Shown one piece after another: positions 10,101 to 17,434 of a stretch of 64,000 bases of DNA (its first letter is position 1; every line of letters starts with the position of its first letter). The notes below the pieces were generated by a model, which had not been told where the DNA came from, did not search any database, and saw nothing but the letters and a program-made list of their open reading frames with translations. Origin of the DNA: Erysipelothrix anatis (GTDB taxonomy: Bacteria; Bacillota_I; Bacilli_A; Erysipelotrichales; Erysipelotrichaceae); contig NZ_WTSX01000001.1 of assembly GCF_009828745.1 (NCBI RefSeq), positions 124,001-188,000 on the forward strand, read 5' to 3'. The position numbers and the translations under genes are program-made.

Positions 10101-10150
10101 ATCAACGTTACAAGAAAAAATGACAGAAAATTGCGTAATATTTTTTTCAT
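7127..10150 (-). CDS. LPNTG-anchored surface adhesin with SdrD-B-like and MucBP repeats
   Basis: A 1007-residue secreted protein. The start is placed at the ATG at 10150 (MKKILRNFLSFFLVTL), not at 10186, because a seven-G Shine-Dalgarno tract sits 7 bases upstream and a proper signal peptide follows. After a long N-terminal region, residues ~635-715 form an SdrD-B-like domain with a Ca-binding-type DLDRDGYHDD motif. Then come three MucBP-like repeats (KVNYVDRDGYAV, EVNYVDEDGAVI and a related first copy) and the sorting signal LPNTGVAAS, a membrane helix and KRRQQF. It is probably an adhesin for mucus or extracellular matrix anchored by sortase A. The homopolymeric G tract could allow phase variation (see findings). 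Confidence 0.88.
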   Translation of the reverse strand: MKKILRNFLSFFLVTLIAVSSLSGVAAESAATKDTTVNVRFTIPSDIAKKKANYTFSIREKGTATWTNHGLYDIEGGIQVNLKLTPKTDYEYVVNYFDNRTYYKVIGDSLSINSSNELTHETQEASLVTSEYVTNQNESYWNLTQVKHPEINQFDAKSTVFFGVDPDNVQSYFNLFDYDGTLMPLEKEFRYTFYKPLYPNMTDGVDFKYEIKAPGYTEATGTLHYDKGSDGNGSFIDVVGHEAKLMGPFATLTLQRGHESVDVIVPNLINNTTVTTATGKDTTTVIFEQDRFNIDLGGEAEDRITMRFTLEGYVPVEVVVDVTADGTVTVVNQTLLETMVKNLTIDANTITFNQLRQSPITKHEDGSGYADFGSLKEMFGHLGSVTPGEIRSHQFRITNPSEYRYRIIGAELIPSIESISANGMYRTGSEVIKSYYEHFNPSYEIKAGSAAYLFDFEAVNGISLYDGILKEYQRTMPELKRLEDLPASEMLKIFTMEDGFNTESWEGDPNADYAVQLSPSRFAIREQDPKMLALGQHHLFNNALYLSFDKDAYPLSPVGENMSRALQFTSYVERTSENTAMLQSIFDEVGIIDGESYIDFDAFGYVLDGNMVPNAYKPTFNAFDFGFKLKLGIVGIDGYAFHDLDRDGYHDDVETVMAGVDLELLANDTVIATTRTSENGYYAFPNVDPRTYQIRVKIPANYAVTTQVNDLLGNRFDASGLTQAFTVTDDGNYHYRVGFVQSEAAVESNVVAKHVLVDQEGTVTMTLDTETITGKVGSNYTLSAKTYPLYEYVRHEGAPASGTFIETDQSMTFIYRTKDAVLKVNYVDRDGYAVAPSTSNVYPLNEAYNVTPLAIEGYTYKELQAGSAPMSGTLSALETSVTLVYDKNEGPVISEKVVLEVNYVDEDGAVIAPQKTTSHEINAAYTVTPIEIKGYTYKTVNVSNDPLQGNLTKPKTVVTLIYTKNSTTPEGELPNTGVAASTIGHGILLIGVMSLGAGYIFKRRQQF

Positions 10151-10247
10151 GTTGTTTCCCCCCCAGGATTCTATATGAACATACACTATACTATAGAATC
10201 ACATATTTTGGAATGAACAATCCGTGTAAGTCTCTTAAGTATGATAA

Positions 10248-10270
10248 AAACACCGCTTTACGCGGTGTTT
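10248..10270. terminator. Terminator of the P-type ATPase gene
   Basis: AAACACCGC and GCGGTGTTT form a 9-bp stem with a TTTAC loop and T/A tracts, immediately past the ATPase stop codon at 10280. Confidence 0.85.
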
Positions 10271-10279
10271 TTGGTTTGA

Positions 10280-12862
10280 TTATTTGTTTCCGTTTAATTT
10301 GAGTAACTTCATGATCTCAACAATTACGAGTGGTGTAAACATAATTGTAAGAACGACTTGCCAGTGATGGCCATCTAAGTAACCCAATGAGAAGATATCA
10401 TTAACTGCTGGAATAAAGAGAACACCTAACATCATTGCGGCATTTAAGATAACTGCGCCAATGAGGTATTTGTTTTTCCAGAATGATGTAAATACTGATT
10501 TTGATTTTGAGTGGACACTAAATGCATGAATTAATTGAGAGAATCCCAATGTGATAAATGCCATTGTACGTCCCATTTCCGTATTACCTGCTTCCCAAAG
10601 TAAGCCAGCACCGTACATGTATGCAAACAATGCTGCCCCACCGACTACGATACCTTGGTATGCAACACGCCACATTAACTCTTTTGACATAATTGAATTA
10701 CTACGGTCAGGAGCACGATCCATAATATCATCTTCAGCTTCATCGACACCAAGTGCTAATGCTGGAAGACTATCGGTTACTAAGTTAATCCACAATAAGT
10801 GAATTGGTAATAATGGTGAATCCCAGTTCATTAAGATTGCAACCATGAGTAAGATTAATTCACCCATGTTACATGATAAGAGATAAGCGATTGATTTGAT
10901 AATATTGTCTTTAATACGACGACCTTCTTCAACTGCAACAACAACGGTTGCAAAGTTATCATCTGTTAAGACCATATCAGCTGCACTTTTCGCAACTTCA
11001 GTTCCAACAACGCCCATTGCCGCACCAATATCAGCACGTTTCAATGCAGGAGCATCGTTAACACCATCTCCGGTCATCGCAACGATATCGCCATGACGTT
11101 TCCATGCTGAGATAATACGCATTTTATGTTCTGGTGAAACACGAGCATAAACACCAATGTGTTGTACTTGATTGAATAAGTCATCGTCTGACATTTCATC
11201 AACTTCTTTACCTGTCACAACCATTTGGCCATCTTCTAATAAGCCTATGTCACGACCAATTGCTTCCGCAGTCGTTGCGTGGTCTCCGGTAATCATGACA
11301 ACACGGATTCCAGCTTTTTTACTTAATGCGATAGCTTCTGTAACTTCTGGACGTGGAGGGTCAATCATTCCCACAATCCCTACAAAGACAAGGTCAGACT
11401 CGATTGCGGATGCTTCAAGGTCTGAATCATTCACAATTTTTTTAGCGAGTGCAAGAACACGGAGTGCTTTGCTACCCATTGCTTTATTATTTTCTTGAAT
11501 ACGTGCAATGTAGTCATCGGAAATTGGAAGAACTTCTCCGTTCACTTCCATGTACTTCACAACACTTAAAATTTCATCTACTCCACCTTTAACGAAGACT
11601 GTTTTAACACCGTCAATATCGTTAATGGTACTCATACGTTTACGTCCTGAGTCAAACGGTACTTCATTTAAACGTGTATGTTTTGCAAGAAGTCCAGTAG
11701 CATCGAGACCAACTGCTTCTGCCCATACAGAAAGTGCAGTTTCAGTTGGATCTCCGACCCAGTTTCCATCAATTTTGCGTGAGTCATTGCAAAGGAGTAA
11801 TCCACGCGATAGTTCTTCTTGCGTGTTCTCAGTCCAAAACTCTTGAACGGTCATGACATTTTGTGTCAACGTTCCTGTTTTATCACTACAGATAACTGTT
11901 GCAGACCCTAGTGTTTCAACAGATGGTAAGTTACGAACAATAGCATTACGTTCAACCAAACGGTTAACACCTAAAGCTAAGACAACTGTCGCAACAGCTG
12001 GTAAACTTTCAGGAACAACCGCGACCGCTAAGGAAACAGCTGTAAGGAACATTTCGAGTAGGTCATGATTATTCAACACCCCAACAACTAAAATAACACT
12101 ACATGCAATCACAGCACCAATACCCAGTACTTTACCTAATTGGTTCAGTTGAACTTGTAACGGTGTTGGGTCATTTTTTGTTTCGTTTAGAAGTGTCGCA
12201 ATTTTACCAACTTCGGTATTCATTCCAACGGCGGATACAACACCACGACCGCGACCATAAGTTACCGTTCCTGATGAGTACGCCATATTCTTGCGATCTC
12301 CTAAAACGGCATCTTCTGGAAGTACAATATCTTCTTCTTTTTCTACAGGAACACTTTCTCCTGTAAGGGATGCTTCTTGCACCTGTAATGAGTTCGATTC
12401 AATGACGCGAACATCTGCTGCAACTAAATCCCCTGCATCGAGAACGAGTATATCACCAACCACTAATTCTGGTGAGCTAATCGTTTGTTCGTGTCCACCG
12501 CGAATGACTTTCGCATGTGGTGTCGACATATCTTGTAGTGCCTTCAATGATTTTTCTGCTTTATCCTCTTGTACCAAACCAATAATTGCATTTAGCACAA
12601 CAATTGCGATGATAATGATTGCATCAGCACCTTCACCTGCAATACCACTAATTACAGCAGCAACAAGTAAGATGATAATCATCACATCTTTAAACTGATC
12701 TATAAAACGCATTGCTAGTGAACGACGTTTTGGCTCAACAAGTTTGTTCTCACCGTTTTTTTCGCGGGATTCAATGACTTGTTGTTCAGTCAAACCGTTT
12801 ACGAGATCCATCTCTTTTGACAATTCGTCTAAGGATTTCGTATATAGTTTTTTATCTTCCAT
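10280..12862 (-). CDS. P-type IIA cation-transporting ATPase (Ca2+/Mn2+ exporter-like)
   Basis: An 860-residue P-type ATPase. The upstream frame extends to 13060, but that part is riboswitch; the start is the ATG at 12862, preceded by AAGGAGGTTGCCC. It has the N-terminal cation-ATPase domain, the actuator loop TGES, the M4 motif VVPESLPAVATVV, the phosphorylation site DKTGTLT, the hinge TGDGVNDAPALK, and an M6 segment LVTDSLPALALG like that of SERCA-type pumps. The 5' leader is a yybP-ykoY riboswitch, so by analogy with the streptococcal and lactococcal genes of this type it is likely a Mn2+ (or Ca2+/Mn2+) exporter turned on by excess Mn2+. The ion is inferred from the riboswitch, not from the pump residues. 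Confidence 0.92.
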   Translation of the reverse strand: MEDKKLYTKSLDELSKEMDLVNGLTEQQVIESREKNGENKLVEPKRRSLAMRFIDQFKDVMIIILLVAAVISGIAGEGADAIIIIAIVVLNAIIGLVQEDKAEKSLKALQDMSTPHAKVIRGGHEQTISSPELVVGDILVLDAGDLVAADVRVIESNSLQVQEASLTGESVPVEKEEDIVLPEDAVLGDRKNMAYSSGTVTYGRGRGVVSAVGMNTEVGKIATLLNETKNDPTPLQVQLNQLGKVLGIGAVIACSVILVVGVLNNHDLLEMFLTAVSLAVAVVPESLPAVATVVLALGVNRLVERNAIVRNLPSVETLGSATVICSDKTGTLTQNVMTVQEFWTENTQEELSRGLLLCNDSRKIDGNWVGDPTETALSVWAEAVGLDATGLLAKHTRLNEVPFDSGRKRMSTINDIDGVKTVFVKGGVDEILSVVKYMEVNGEVLPISDDYIARIQENNKAMGSKALRVLALAKKIVNDSDLEASAIESDLVFVGIVGMIDPPRPEVTEAIALSKKAGIRVVMITGDHATTAEAIGRDIGLLEDGQMVVTGKEVDEMSDDDLFNQVQHIGVYARVSPEHKMRIISAWKRHGDIVAMTGDGVNDAPALKRADIGAAMGVVGTEVAKSAADMVLTDDNFATVVVAVEEGRRIKDNIIKSIAYLLSCNMGELILLMVAILMNWDSPLLPIHLLWINLVTDSLPALALGVDEAEDDIMDRAPDRSNSIMSKELMWRVAYQGIVVGGAALFAYMYGAGLLWEAGNTEMGRTMAFITLGFSQLIHAFSVHSKSKSVFTSFWKNKYLIGAVILNAAMMLGVLFIPAVNDIFSLGYLDGHHWQVVLTIMFTPLVIVEIMKLLKLNGNK

Positions 12863-12895
12863 GGGCAACCTCCTTCTTTCAACTTGGATAGCAAT

Positions 12896-13018
12896 AAAAA
12901 AAACTCTATCCGCGCCCTTAATACATGGATAAAGTCTCGAATTGAACGCGCTCCCGGACTTCTCAGTCGTATTGACGACAACGCGACCTGTATGACAGGC
13001 TTCTACTCCCTTTATGTC
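12896..13018 (-). promoter_or_regulatory. yybP-ykoY manganese riboswitch with overlapping intrinsic terminator
   Basis: Read on the minus strand the leader starts near 13017 with AUAAAGGGAGUAG, the conserved yybP-ykoY loop (GGGAGUAG, 13010-13003), followed by a CGUCAAUACGA helix and CCGGGAGCG. The P1 strands are AUAAAG (13015-13010) and CUUUAU (12934-12929). The same 3' strand is part of CUUUAUCC (12934-12927), which can pair with GGAUAGAG (12911-12904) ahead of eight U (12903-12896). The two pairings exclude each other, so metal-bound aptamer should block the terminator and turn the ATPase gene on. Family identity is from conserved motifs; the on-switch logic is inferred from the overlap. 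Confidence 0.9.
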
Positions 13019-13022
13019 TATA

Positions 13023-13051
13023 ATTCTATCAAATGAACCTTGTATAGTCAA
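13023..13051 (-). promoter_or_regulatory. Sigma-A-type promoter of the Mn riboswitch/ATPase transcript
   Basis: TTGACT (13051-13046) and TAGAAT (13028-13023) are separated by 17 bases. The predicted start near 13017 falls exactly at the 5' end of the riboswitch P1 helix. Confidence 0.8.
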
Positions 13052-13110
13052 AGAATACAAAGAAAAAACATTGATAATTCTGCGTTAACGTTTGTTGCGT
13101 TTCCACACAT

Positions 13111-13141
13111 AAAAAAGCACGGCCTTATTGTGGACGTGCTT
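13111..13141 (-). terminator. Terminator of the YczE-like gene
   Basis: AAGCACG and CGTGCTT pair around an inner imperfect helix, followed on the minus strand by a run of T. The hairpin overlaps the stop codon at 13140. Confidence 0.7.
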
Positions 13142-13733
13142 AAATTGTATGATTTCGATCAAAAACTTTAGAATAGATGAAACTGATCATTTTTCCAAGA
13201 CTTAACGTCGCTAACACGGTTGCAAGGTTAAAATGCCCACCTAACAACACACCAATAATCAAAAGACTCGAATCAGTTCCCCATCGAATCCGATGATACG
13301 GTTGATTGAGGCGATGACTCAAAGACAAAATCATCGCATCTGTCCCTTGTTGTCCGACATTCGCATAGATGGCCATCGCAATTCCAAATGCACATACCGC
13401 CAACCCTGTAAACATCATGACATAATTCCACGGTAACATTTGAACTTGAGGAAAACGAGGCATGGTAAGATCAATACCCGCTTGAACAAAGAATGGGGTC
13501 ATCAGGGTCCCTAGCCCTACTTGTTTACGATCAAGGATAAGCGCAATCAGTGCCATACCCATCATCGTAAAATTGCTGGCCATGCCAACCGTTATCCCAA
13601 ACGTTTTGGATAAACCATCAAAGAATACAGTAATTGGATCCGCACCCAAACCTGTATTCATTGCAATCGCAATACCACATCCAGACAAAAAGGCCCCTAA
13701 AGCGAGCCACCCATATCGAACCAATTTGTTCAT
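13140..13733 (-). CDS. YczE/YitT-like integral membrane protein
   Basis: A 197-residue protein with five or six hydrophobic segments. The opening GCGIAIAMNTGLGADPITVFFDGL and the later QQGTDAMILSLS are typical of the YczE/YyaS/YitT group of uncharacterised bacterial membrane proteins. It begins 19 bases after the GNAT gene at 13753 and reads the same way, so they may be cotranscribed. No transport substrate is established for the family. Confidence 0.75.
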   Translation of the reverse strand: MNKLVRYGWLALGAFLSGCGIAIAMNTGLGADPITVFFDGLSKTFGITVGMASNFTMMGMALIALILDRKQVGLGTLMTPFFVQAGIDLTMPRFPQVQMLPWNYVMMFTGLAVCAFGIAMAIYANVGQQGTDAMILSLSHRLNQPYHRIRWGTDSSLLIIGVLLGGHFNLATVLATLSLGKMISFIYSKVFDRNHTI

Positions 13734-13752
13734 AGTTTCCTCTAGTTTCTAG

Positions 13753-14229
13753 TTATTTAATTGTTTTCTTGAGAATAATCGTTTTAACAGGATGTCCGAA
13801 AACATCATCTGCTAAATATTCAAGTTCTTCAAAGCCTTTACGTTTATAGAACGTTTCACCGATAAAATTACCATTTTCGAGTTCTACTACAAGGATTCGA
13901 TGTTGAACGCGGGGGTCATTTTCAACATAGTTCATAAGTTGTGTTCCAATGCCATCTTTTTGGTGGGTCGGTAACACATAAAGGGATAAAAGACGGGTGT
14001 CTTCCTCACGAATATCATAGTTCGCAAATCCCACAACATAGTCGTCTTGGGTCGCTACGATAAATTCTTGAGTTTCAATGCGCTCTTTGATGGCTTCGAT
14101 TGTATAGAATCGTTCCATAAATTTTTCTTGCACATCTTGGGGAATGAGGTCGCTGTACGCTTGTTCCCATCCGAGCATGACAATAAGCTTAACGGCTTCT
14201 GCATCTTGCTTCGTTGCTTGTCTAATCAT
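13753..14229 (-). CDS. GNAT family N-acetyltransferase
   Basis: A 158-residue single-domain acetyltransferase. Motif A, which binds acetyl-CoA, is seen in LLSLYVLPTHQKDGIGTQLM (Q/R-x-x-G-x-G/A form); the C-terminal part ERVETFYKRKGF-like segment (GETFYKRKGFEELEY) is typical of small-molecule GNAT enzymes. The start is MIRQATKQDAEAV after AAAAGGAGAAAAAT. It lies upstream of the YczE-like gene. The acceptor is unknown; polyamines, antibiotics and peptides are typical. Confidence 0.85.
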   Translation of the reverse strand: MIRQATKQDAEAVKLIVMLGWEQAYSDLIPQDVQEKFMERFYTIEAIKERIETQEFIVATQDDYVVGFANYDIREEDTRLLSLYVLPTHQKDGIGTQLMNYVENDPRVQHRILVVELENGNFIGETFYKRKGFEELEYLADDVFGHPVKTIILKKTIK

Positions 14230-14462
14230 ATTTTTCTCCTTTTATGACTGAAAAAGAACTACTTGAGCTCTGCGTAAATCGCTTCTGTATTAAACTGTGT
14301 ATTTAATGCTCATACATTTTAACAAGTTTGTTCTGCAAGTTCAATTGTAACCGCTTTATGTGAGTATTGCGTGAAATGATTTCAGAAAGTTACCGTTTTG
14401 TTAGGGTCGCGATTCACACCAAATTGGGTTACAATAGTAATACATAATATGGAGGCTTATCA

Positions 14463-14906
14463 ATGAATAATACAGTACTTCTACGGCCCGCAACCCCGGA
14501 AGATCTTGCAGCCATTCACAATCTCTCGCGAGTTGAACTCGGATACGACCATGACTTTGATACCCTTCAGTCTACCTTCCAAATGCTACGAAATGATCCA
14601 AATCATAAGATTCAGGTCGTAACACTTGAAAATGAGGTGGTCGGTTATCTTCATGTGAACCGCTATTACTCATTGCTTGGTCCTGCAATGACTAATATCA
14701 TGGCTATTGCGATTAATCATAACTACCAAGGTCAAGGTATCGGGAAGATACTACTTGATGCTGCAGAGCAATGGGCACAAGAACAACATACGCAAGGCGT
14801 CCGTTTGTTATCGTCAGAAAACCGGATTAACGCACACGGTTTTTATCAGCACAATGGTTATCTTTCTAATAAGAAACAGCTGAAGTTCCAGAAATTCTTT
14901 GAATGA
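14463..14906 (+). CDS. GNAT family N-acetyltransferase
   Basis: A 147-residue GNAT enzyme read divergently from the preceding acetyltransferase gene. Motif A is IAINHNYQGQGIGKILLDAAEQWA, and the C-terminus carries NAHGFYQHNGY. ATGGAGGCTTATCA precedes the ATG. The 233-base region between the two genes (14230-14462) holds the divergent promoters, with TACAAT just upstream of this gene. It is not a close copy of the other GNATs in the window. The substrate is unknown. Confidence 0.85.
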   Translation: MNNTVLLRPATPEDLAAIHNLSRVELGYDHDFDTLQSTFQMLRNDPNHKIQVVTLENEVVGYLHVNRYYSLLGPAMTNIMAIAINHNYQGQGIGKILLDAAEQWAQEQHTQGVRLLSSENRINAHGFYQHNGYLSNKKQLKFQKFFE

Positions 14907-14912
14907 ATCCAC

Positions 14913-14945
14913 AAAAAAAAGGAAGTACGAATGTACTTCCTCTTT
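14913..14945. terminator. Bidirectional terminator
   Basis: GGAAGTAC and GTACTTCC form an 8-bp stem with a GAAT loop, with A8 on one side and a T-rich tract on the other. It serves the converging GNAT and HdeD-like genes. Confidence 0.85.
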
Positions 14946-14956
14946 TATTTTATCGA

Positions 14957-15475
14957 TTAAAGTGATGATAATGCGCGGTTCACACCTTGAACAATAAATC
15001 CAAATCCAAGCATTAGAACCATGAAGCTCTCAACTGCTGATGGATTGAATAACATTGAAACAGCATAAACAATCACGATGATATCCACAATAATTACAAC
15101 ATAGCGTGCCCATGCTGTGCGGATCATGGATGCAAACTGTAATTGTAAAGCAGCATCTGTAATAATCCAGAACATCATAAGGTATGCAAGAATTTGTGTA
15201 CTCTTAATGAAGTCTGTAAATAAGAACATAACCCCCAAGAGTAATAACAAGATTCCTTCAATTGTATTCATTGTTGAAATCTGTGGGAACGCACGTAAGC
15301 GAATTCCGTTTAATACTAGGACTGCTCCAACTGCAAGCATTCCCCACCCGATAATAAGTGAAATTGATAAGAGTGTTGTCATTGGGTTCATCACGACGAT
15401 GATTCCGAAGATTACATATAAGATACCAACAATAACACTTTTCAATTTGTTATCTTTTTCATTTGTATATTCCAT
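14957..15475 (-). CDS. HdeD/DUF308-like membrane protein
   Basis: A 172-residue protein with six hydrophobic helices arranged as three similar pairs, as in HdeD/DUF308 proteins (for example GILYVIFGIIVVMNP, then GILLLLLGVMFLFTD and VVIIVDIIVIVYAVSMLFNP). A five-G Shine-Dalgarno tract precedes the ATG. HdeD is linked to acid resistance in enteric bacteria, but the role in Gram-positive bacteria is not established. It stands alone between a terminator and a divergent ABC operon. Confidence 0.75.
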   Translation of the reverse strand: MEYTNEKDNKLKSVIVGILYVIFGIIVVMNPMTTLLSISLIIGWGMLAVGAVLVLNGIRLRAFPQISTMNTIEGILLLLLGVMFLFTDFIKSTQILAYLMMFWIITDAALQLQFASMIRTAWARYVVIIVDIIVIVYAVSMLFNPSAVESFMVLMLGFGFIVQGVNRALSSL

Positions 15476-15666
15476 TTTGTTTTCCCCCTTTTATATATGT
15501 CTATCATAAACCCAAACCCTTATGATTCACAGTAAATCACATCTAATTTCACATAAATATCACATTATTCTTAGGTAATTGTATTTAACTGCATAAACTA
15601 CATCTTTGTATACGTTTTCTTAATAAAAATCCATCATTTCCGTTATGCCTCAAAACACGAAATTGA

Positions 15667-15694
15667 TTGTAAAAAATGGACGTAGGACTATAAT
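15667..15694 (+). promoter_or_regulatory. Promoter of the ABC-2 exporter operon
   Basis: TTGTAA (15667-15672) and TATAAT (15689-15694) are spaced by 16 bases, giving a short leader of about 16 bases before the ATG at 15717. Confidence 0.6.
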
Positions 15695-15716
15695 GAAAAT
15701 ATCAGGAGGAACGCGC

Positions 15717-16595
15717 ATGATTTCAATTCAAAACATTACCAAGTCGTACCAGTCAGTGAAAGCAGTAGATAATGTATCGTTTGATGTAAAACCTGGCGAA
15801 ATCGTTGGTTTCATAGGCCCTAATGGGGCTGGTAAATCAACAACTATTAAAATTTTACTCAATTACATTTTCGCCGATCAGGGAGAAGCTTCAATACAAG
15901 GCATGTCTTGCATCACGCATACCAAAGACATCAAACGTACTTTAGGTTATATCCCAAGCGAAGTTAATTTCTACCCAGAACTCACCGCATTAGAAGTCAT
16001 TAACTACACGATGCAAATGCACAACTGCACCAATACTGTATTTCGAGACACCTTATGTGCAGACTTCCACGTAGATCAACATAAGAAAATGAAAGAACTA
16101 TCTCTTGGCAACAAAAAGAAAGTGGCTATTGTCAGTGCCTTGGTGATTGAACCTCGAGTCCTTATTATGGATGAACCTACCAATGGACTTGATCCACTGA
16201 TCCAAAAAGTGTTGTTTCAATATACAAAGCAAGCAGCCCTAAACAAAACGACCATTCTTATTTCAAGTCATAACTTGAGAGAAATCCAAGAACATTGTGA
16301 CCGTGCTATTTTTATTAAACAAGGAAAAATCATTCAATCAATAGATTTAAACACGTTGCAACTCTCGGGAAAATTTGTGAAGCTTAAGGGCGATATTCAT
16401 GGGCTTGAACACCTCGCATCCCAAGTTCTATCACTAACTGAAGATAGCATTGCAGCGATTTTCACGATACCACTACCCGATCTCATCCAGATTCTTCAAA
16501 ATCGTACGATTGATGATTTAGTCATCGAAGATGTATCCATTGAACACCAGTTTATTGAGTACTATAAGGAGGATGTTCATGAAACTACACGTTAA
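15717..16595 (+). CDS. ABC-2 type exporter ATP-binding protein
   Basis: A 292-residue ATPase of the CcmA/bacitracin-exporter type. The start is the ATG at 15717 after AGGAGGAACGCGC; the frame upstream is noise. Walker A is GPNGAGKST, the signature is LSLGNKKKVAI (a degenerate LSGGQ with Gly-Asn-Lys), and Walker B is VLIMDEPTNGLDP followed by a switch His in SSHNLRE. The C-terminal ~80 residues are an accessory domain. It overlaps the permease gene by 17 bases, showing translational coupling. The pair probably exports a peptide, antibiotic or lipid. Confidence 0.9.
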   Translation: MISIQNITKSYQSVKAVDNVSFDVKPGEIVGFIGPNGAGKSTTIKILLNYIFADQGEASIQGMSCITHTKDIKRTLGYIPSEVNFYPELTALEVINYTMQMHNCTNTVFRDTLCADFHVDQHKKMKELSLGNKKKVAIVSALVIEPRVLIMDEPTNGLDPLIQKVLFQYTKQAALNKTTILISSHNLREIQEHCDRAIFIKQGKIIQSIDLNTLQLSGKFVKLKGDIHGLEHLASQVLSLTEDSIAAIFTIPLPDLIQILQNRTIDDLVIEDVSIEHQFIEYYKEDVHETTR

Positions 16596-17373
16596 ACTTA
16601 ATTATAAGAGTATGATCGTATGGATGGTTACATTATCGACAATGATTATTGGCTTCATGGCCTTCTACCCAACCATGGCCAACACATCAATGCAAGCGTT
16701 AATTCAAGGTGTTCCTGACTCGATGCTGCAAGTCCTTGGTTTTGAGCATTTTCCAGATTTCAGTAGAATTGATGTTTTTTACGGCTACATCATGCAGTAT
16801 ATCATGATGGGTATCGCAGTTTTTGCGATTGTCTTAGGTTTGAATACATTTAGCAAAGAAGTTACTGATGGAACCATTGAATTCCTTTACGCTCAGCCTA
16901 TAACACGAACAGAGCTTATCGTACAAAAATTGAGCGCAAATATCTTGATTCTAACCGGCGTGTCGTGTGTCATGATTCTTGTCAGTTGTTTCGCATTGGG
17001 GGTTTTTCTTCCTGCTGGAACAGTATTCAGTGATTTACTAATCCGATCGCTACCTGTCTTCGCATCCTTTTGGTTGCTTGCATTATTGTTCTTAGTACTT
17101 GGAACCGGACTCTCCTTAATCCTTCCCACATCATTATCAACAATGGGTATTGCCATGGGAATTGTCTTTATCCCCTATGTACTCGGTATGATGGCACAAA
17201 TGGTCGATGCACTTTCATCCTTTAAGTTTATTTCCATCTTGCATACTACCATGCCTGATCAAATCTATGCCGGAACTTTTAACAGTCTCTCAATTGGTCT
17301 TTGGACAATCCTTACAATAGGAATCTTTAGTTTCGGTCTTCATCACTTTAAAACGCGTGACATCAACATATAA
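16579..17373 (+). CDS. ABC-2 type permease
   Basis: A 264-residue integral membrane protein starting at the ATG at 16579 (AAGGAGG 6 bases upstream), inside the end of the ATPase gene. Six hydrophobic segments are visible, with the ABC-2 motif FSKEVTDGTIEFLYAQPITRTELIVQK in the first cytoplasmic loop. It forms the exporter with the preceding ATPase. The substrate is unknown and no regulator gene adjoins the pair. Confidence 0.88.
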   Translation: MKLHVKLNYKSMIVWMVTLSTMIIGFMAFYPTMANTSMQALIQGVPDSMLQVLGFEHFPDFSRIDVFYGYIMQYIMMGIAVFAIVLGLNTFSKEVTDGTIEFLYAQPITRTELIVQKLSANILILTGVSCVMILVSCFALGVFLPAGTVFSDLLIRSLPVFASFWLLALLFLVLGTGLSLILPTSLSTMGIAMGIVFIPYVLGMMAQMVDALSSFKFISILHTTMPDQIYAGTFNSLSIGLWTILTIGIFSFGLHHFKTRDINI

Positions 17374-17398
17374 AGCCAGAGAATCCTCTGGCTTTTTT
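17374..17398 (+). terminator. Terminator of the ABC-2 operon
   Basis: AGCCAGAG and CTCTGGCT with an AATC loop are followed by six T, starting right after the permease stop codon. Confidence 0.88.
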
Positions 17399-17411
17399 CA
17401 AATCTTAATAG

Positions 17412-17434
17412 AAAAAAACCAGCCGAAGCTGGTT
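17412..17434 (-). terminator. Terminator of the heterodimeric ABC exporter operon
   Basis: On the minus strand AACCAGC-TTCG-GCTGGTT is followed by a T run: a UUCG tetraloop terminator that begins at the stop codon of the ABC gene. Confidence 0.85.

Noticed and set aside
12863-13060. 66-residue N-terminal extension of the P-type ATPase
   Set aside because: This stretch is the Mn riboswitch and terminator; a strong ribosome site sets the start at 12862.
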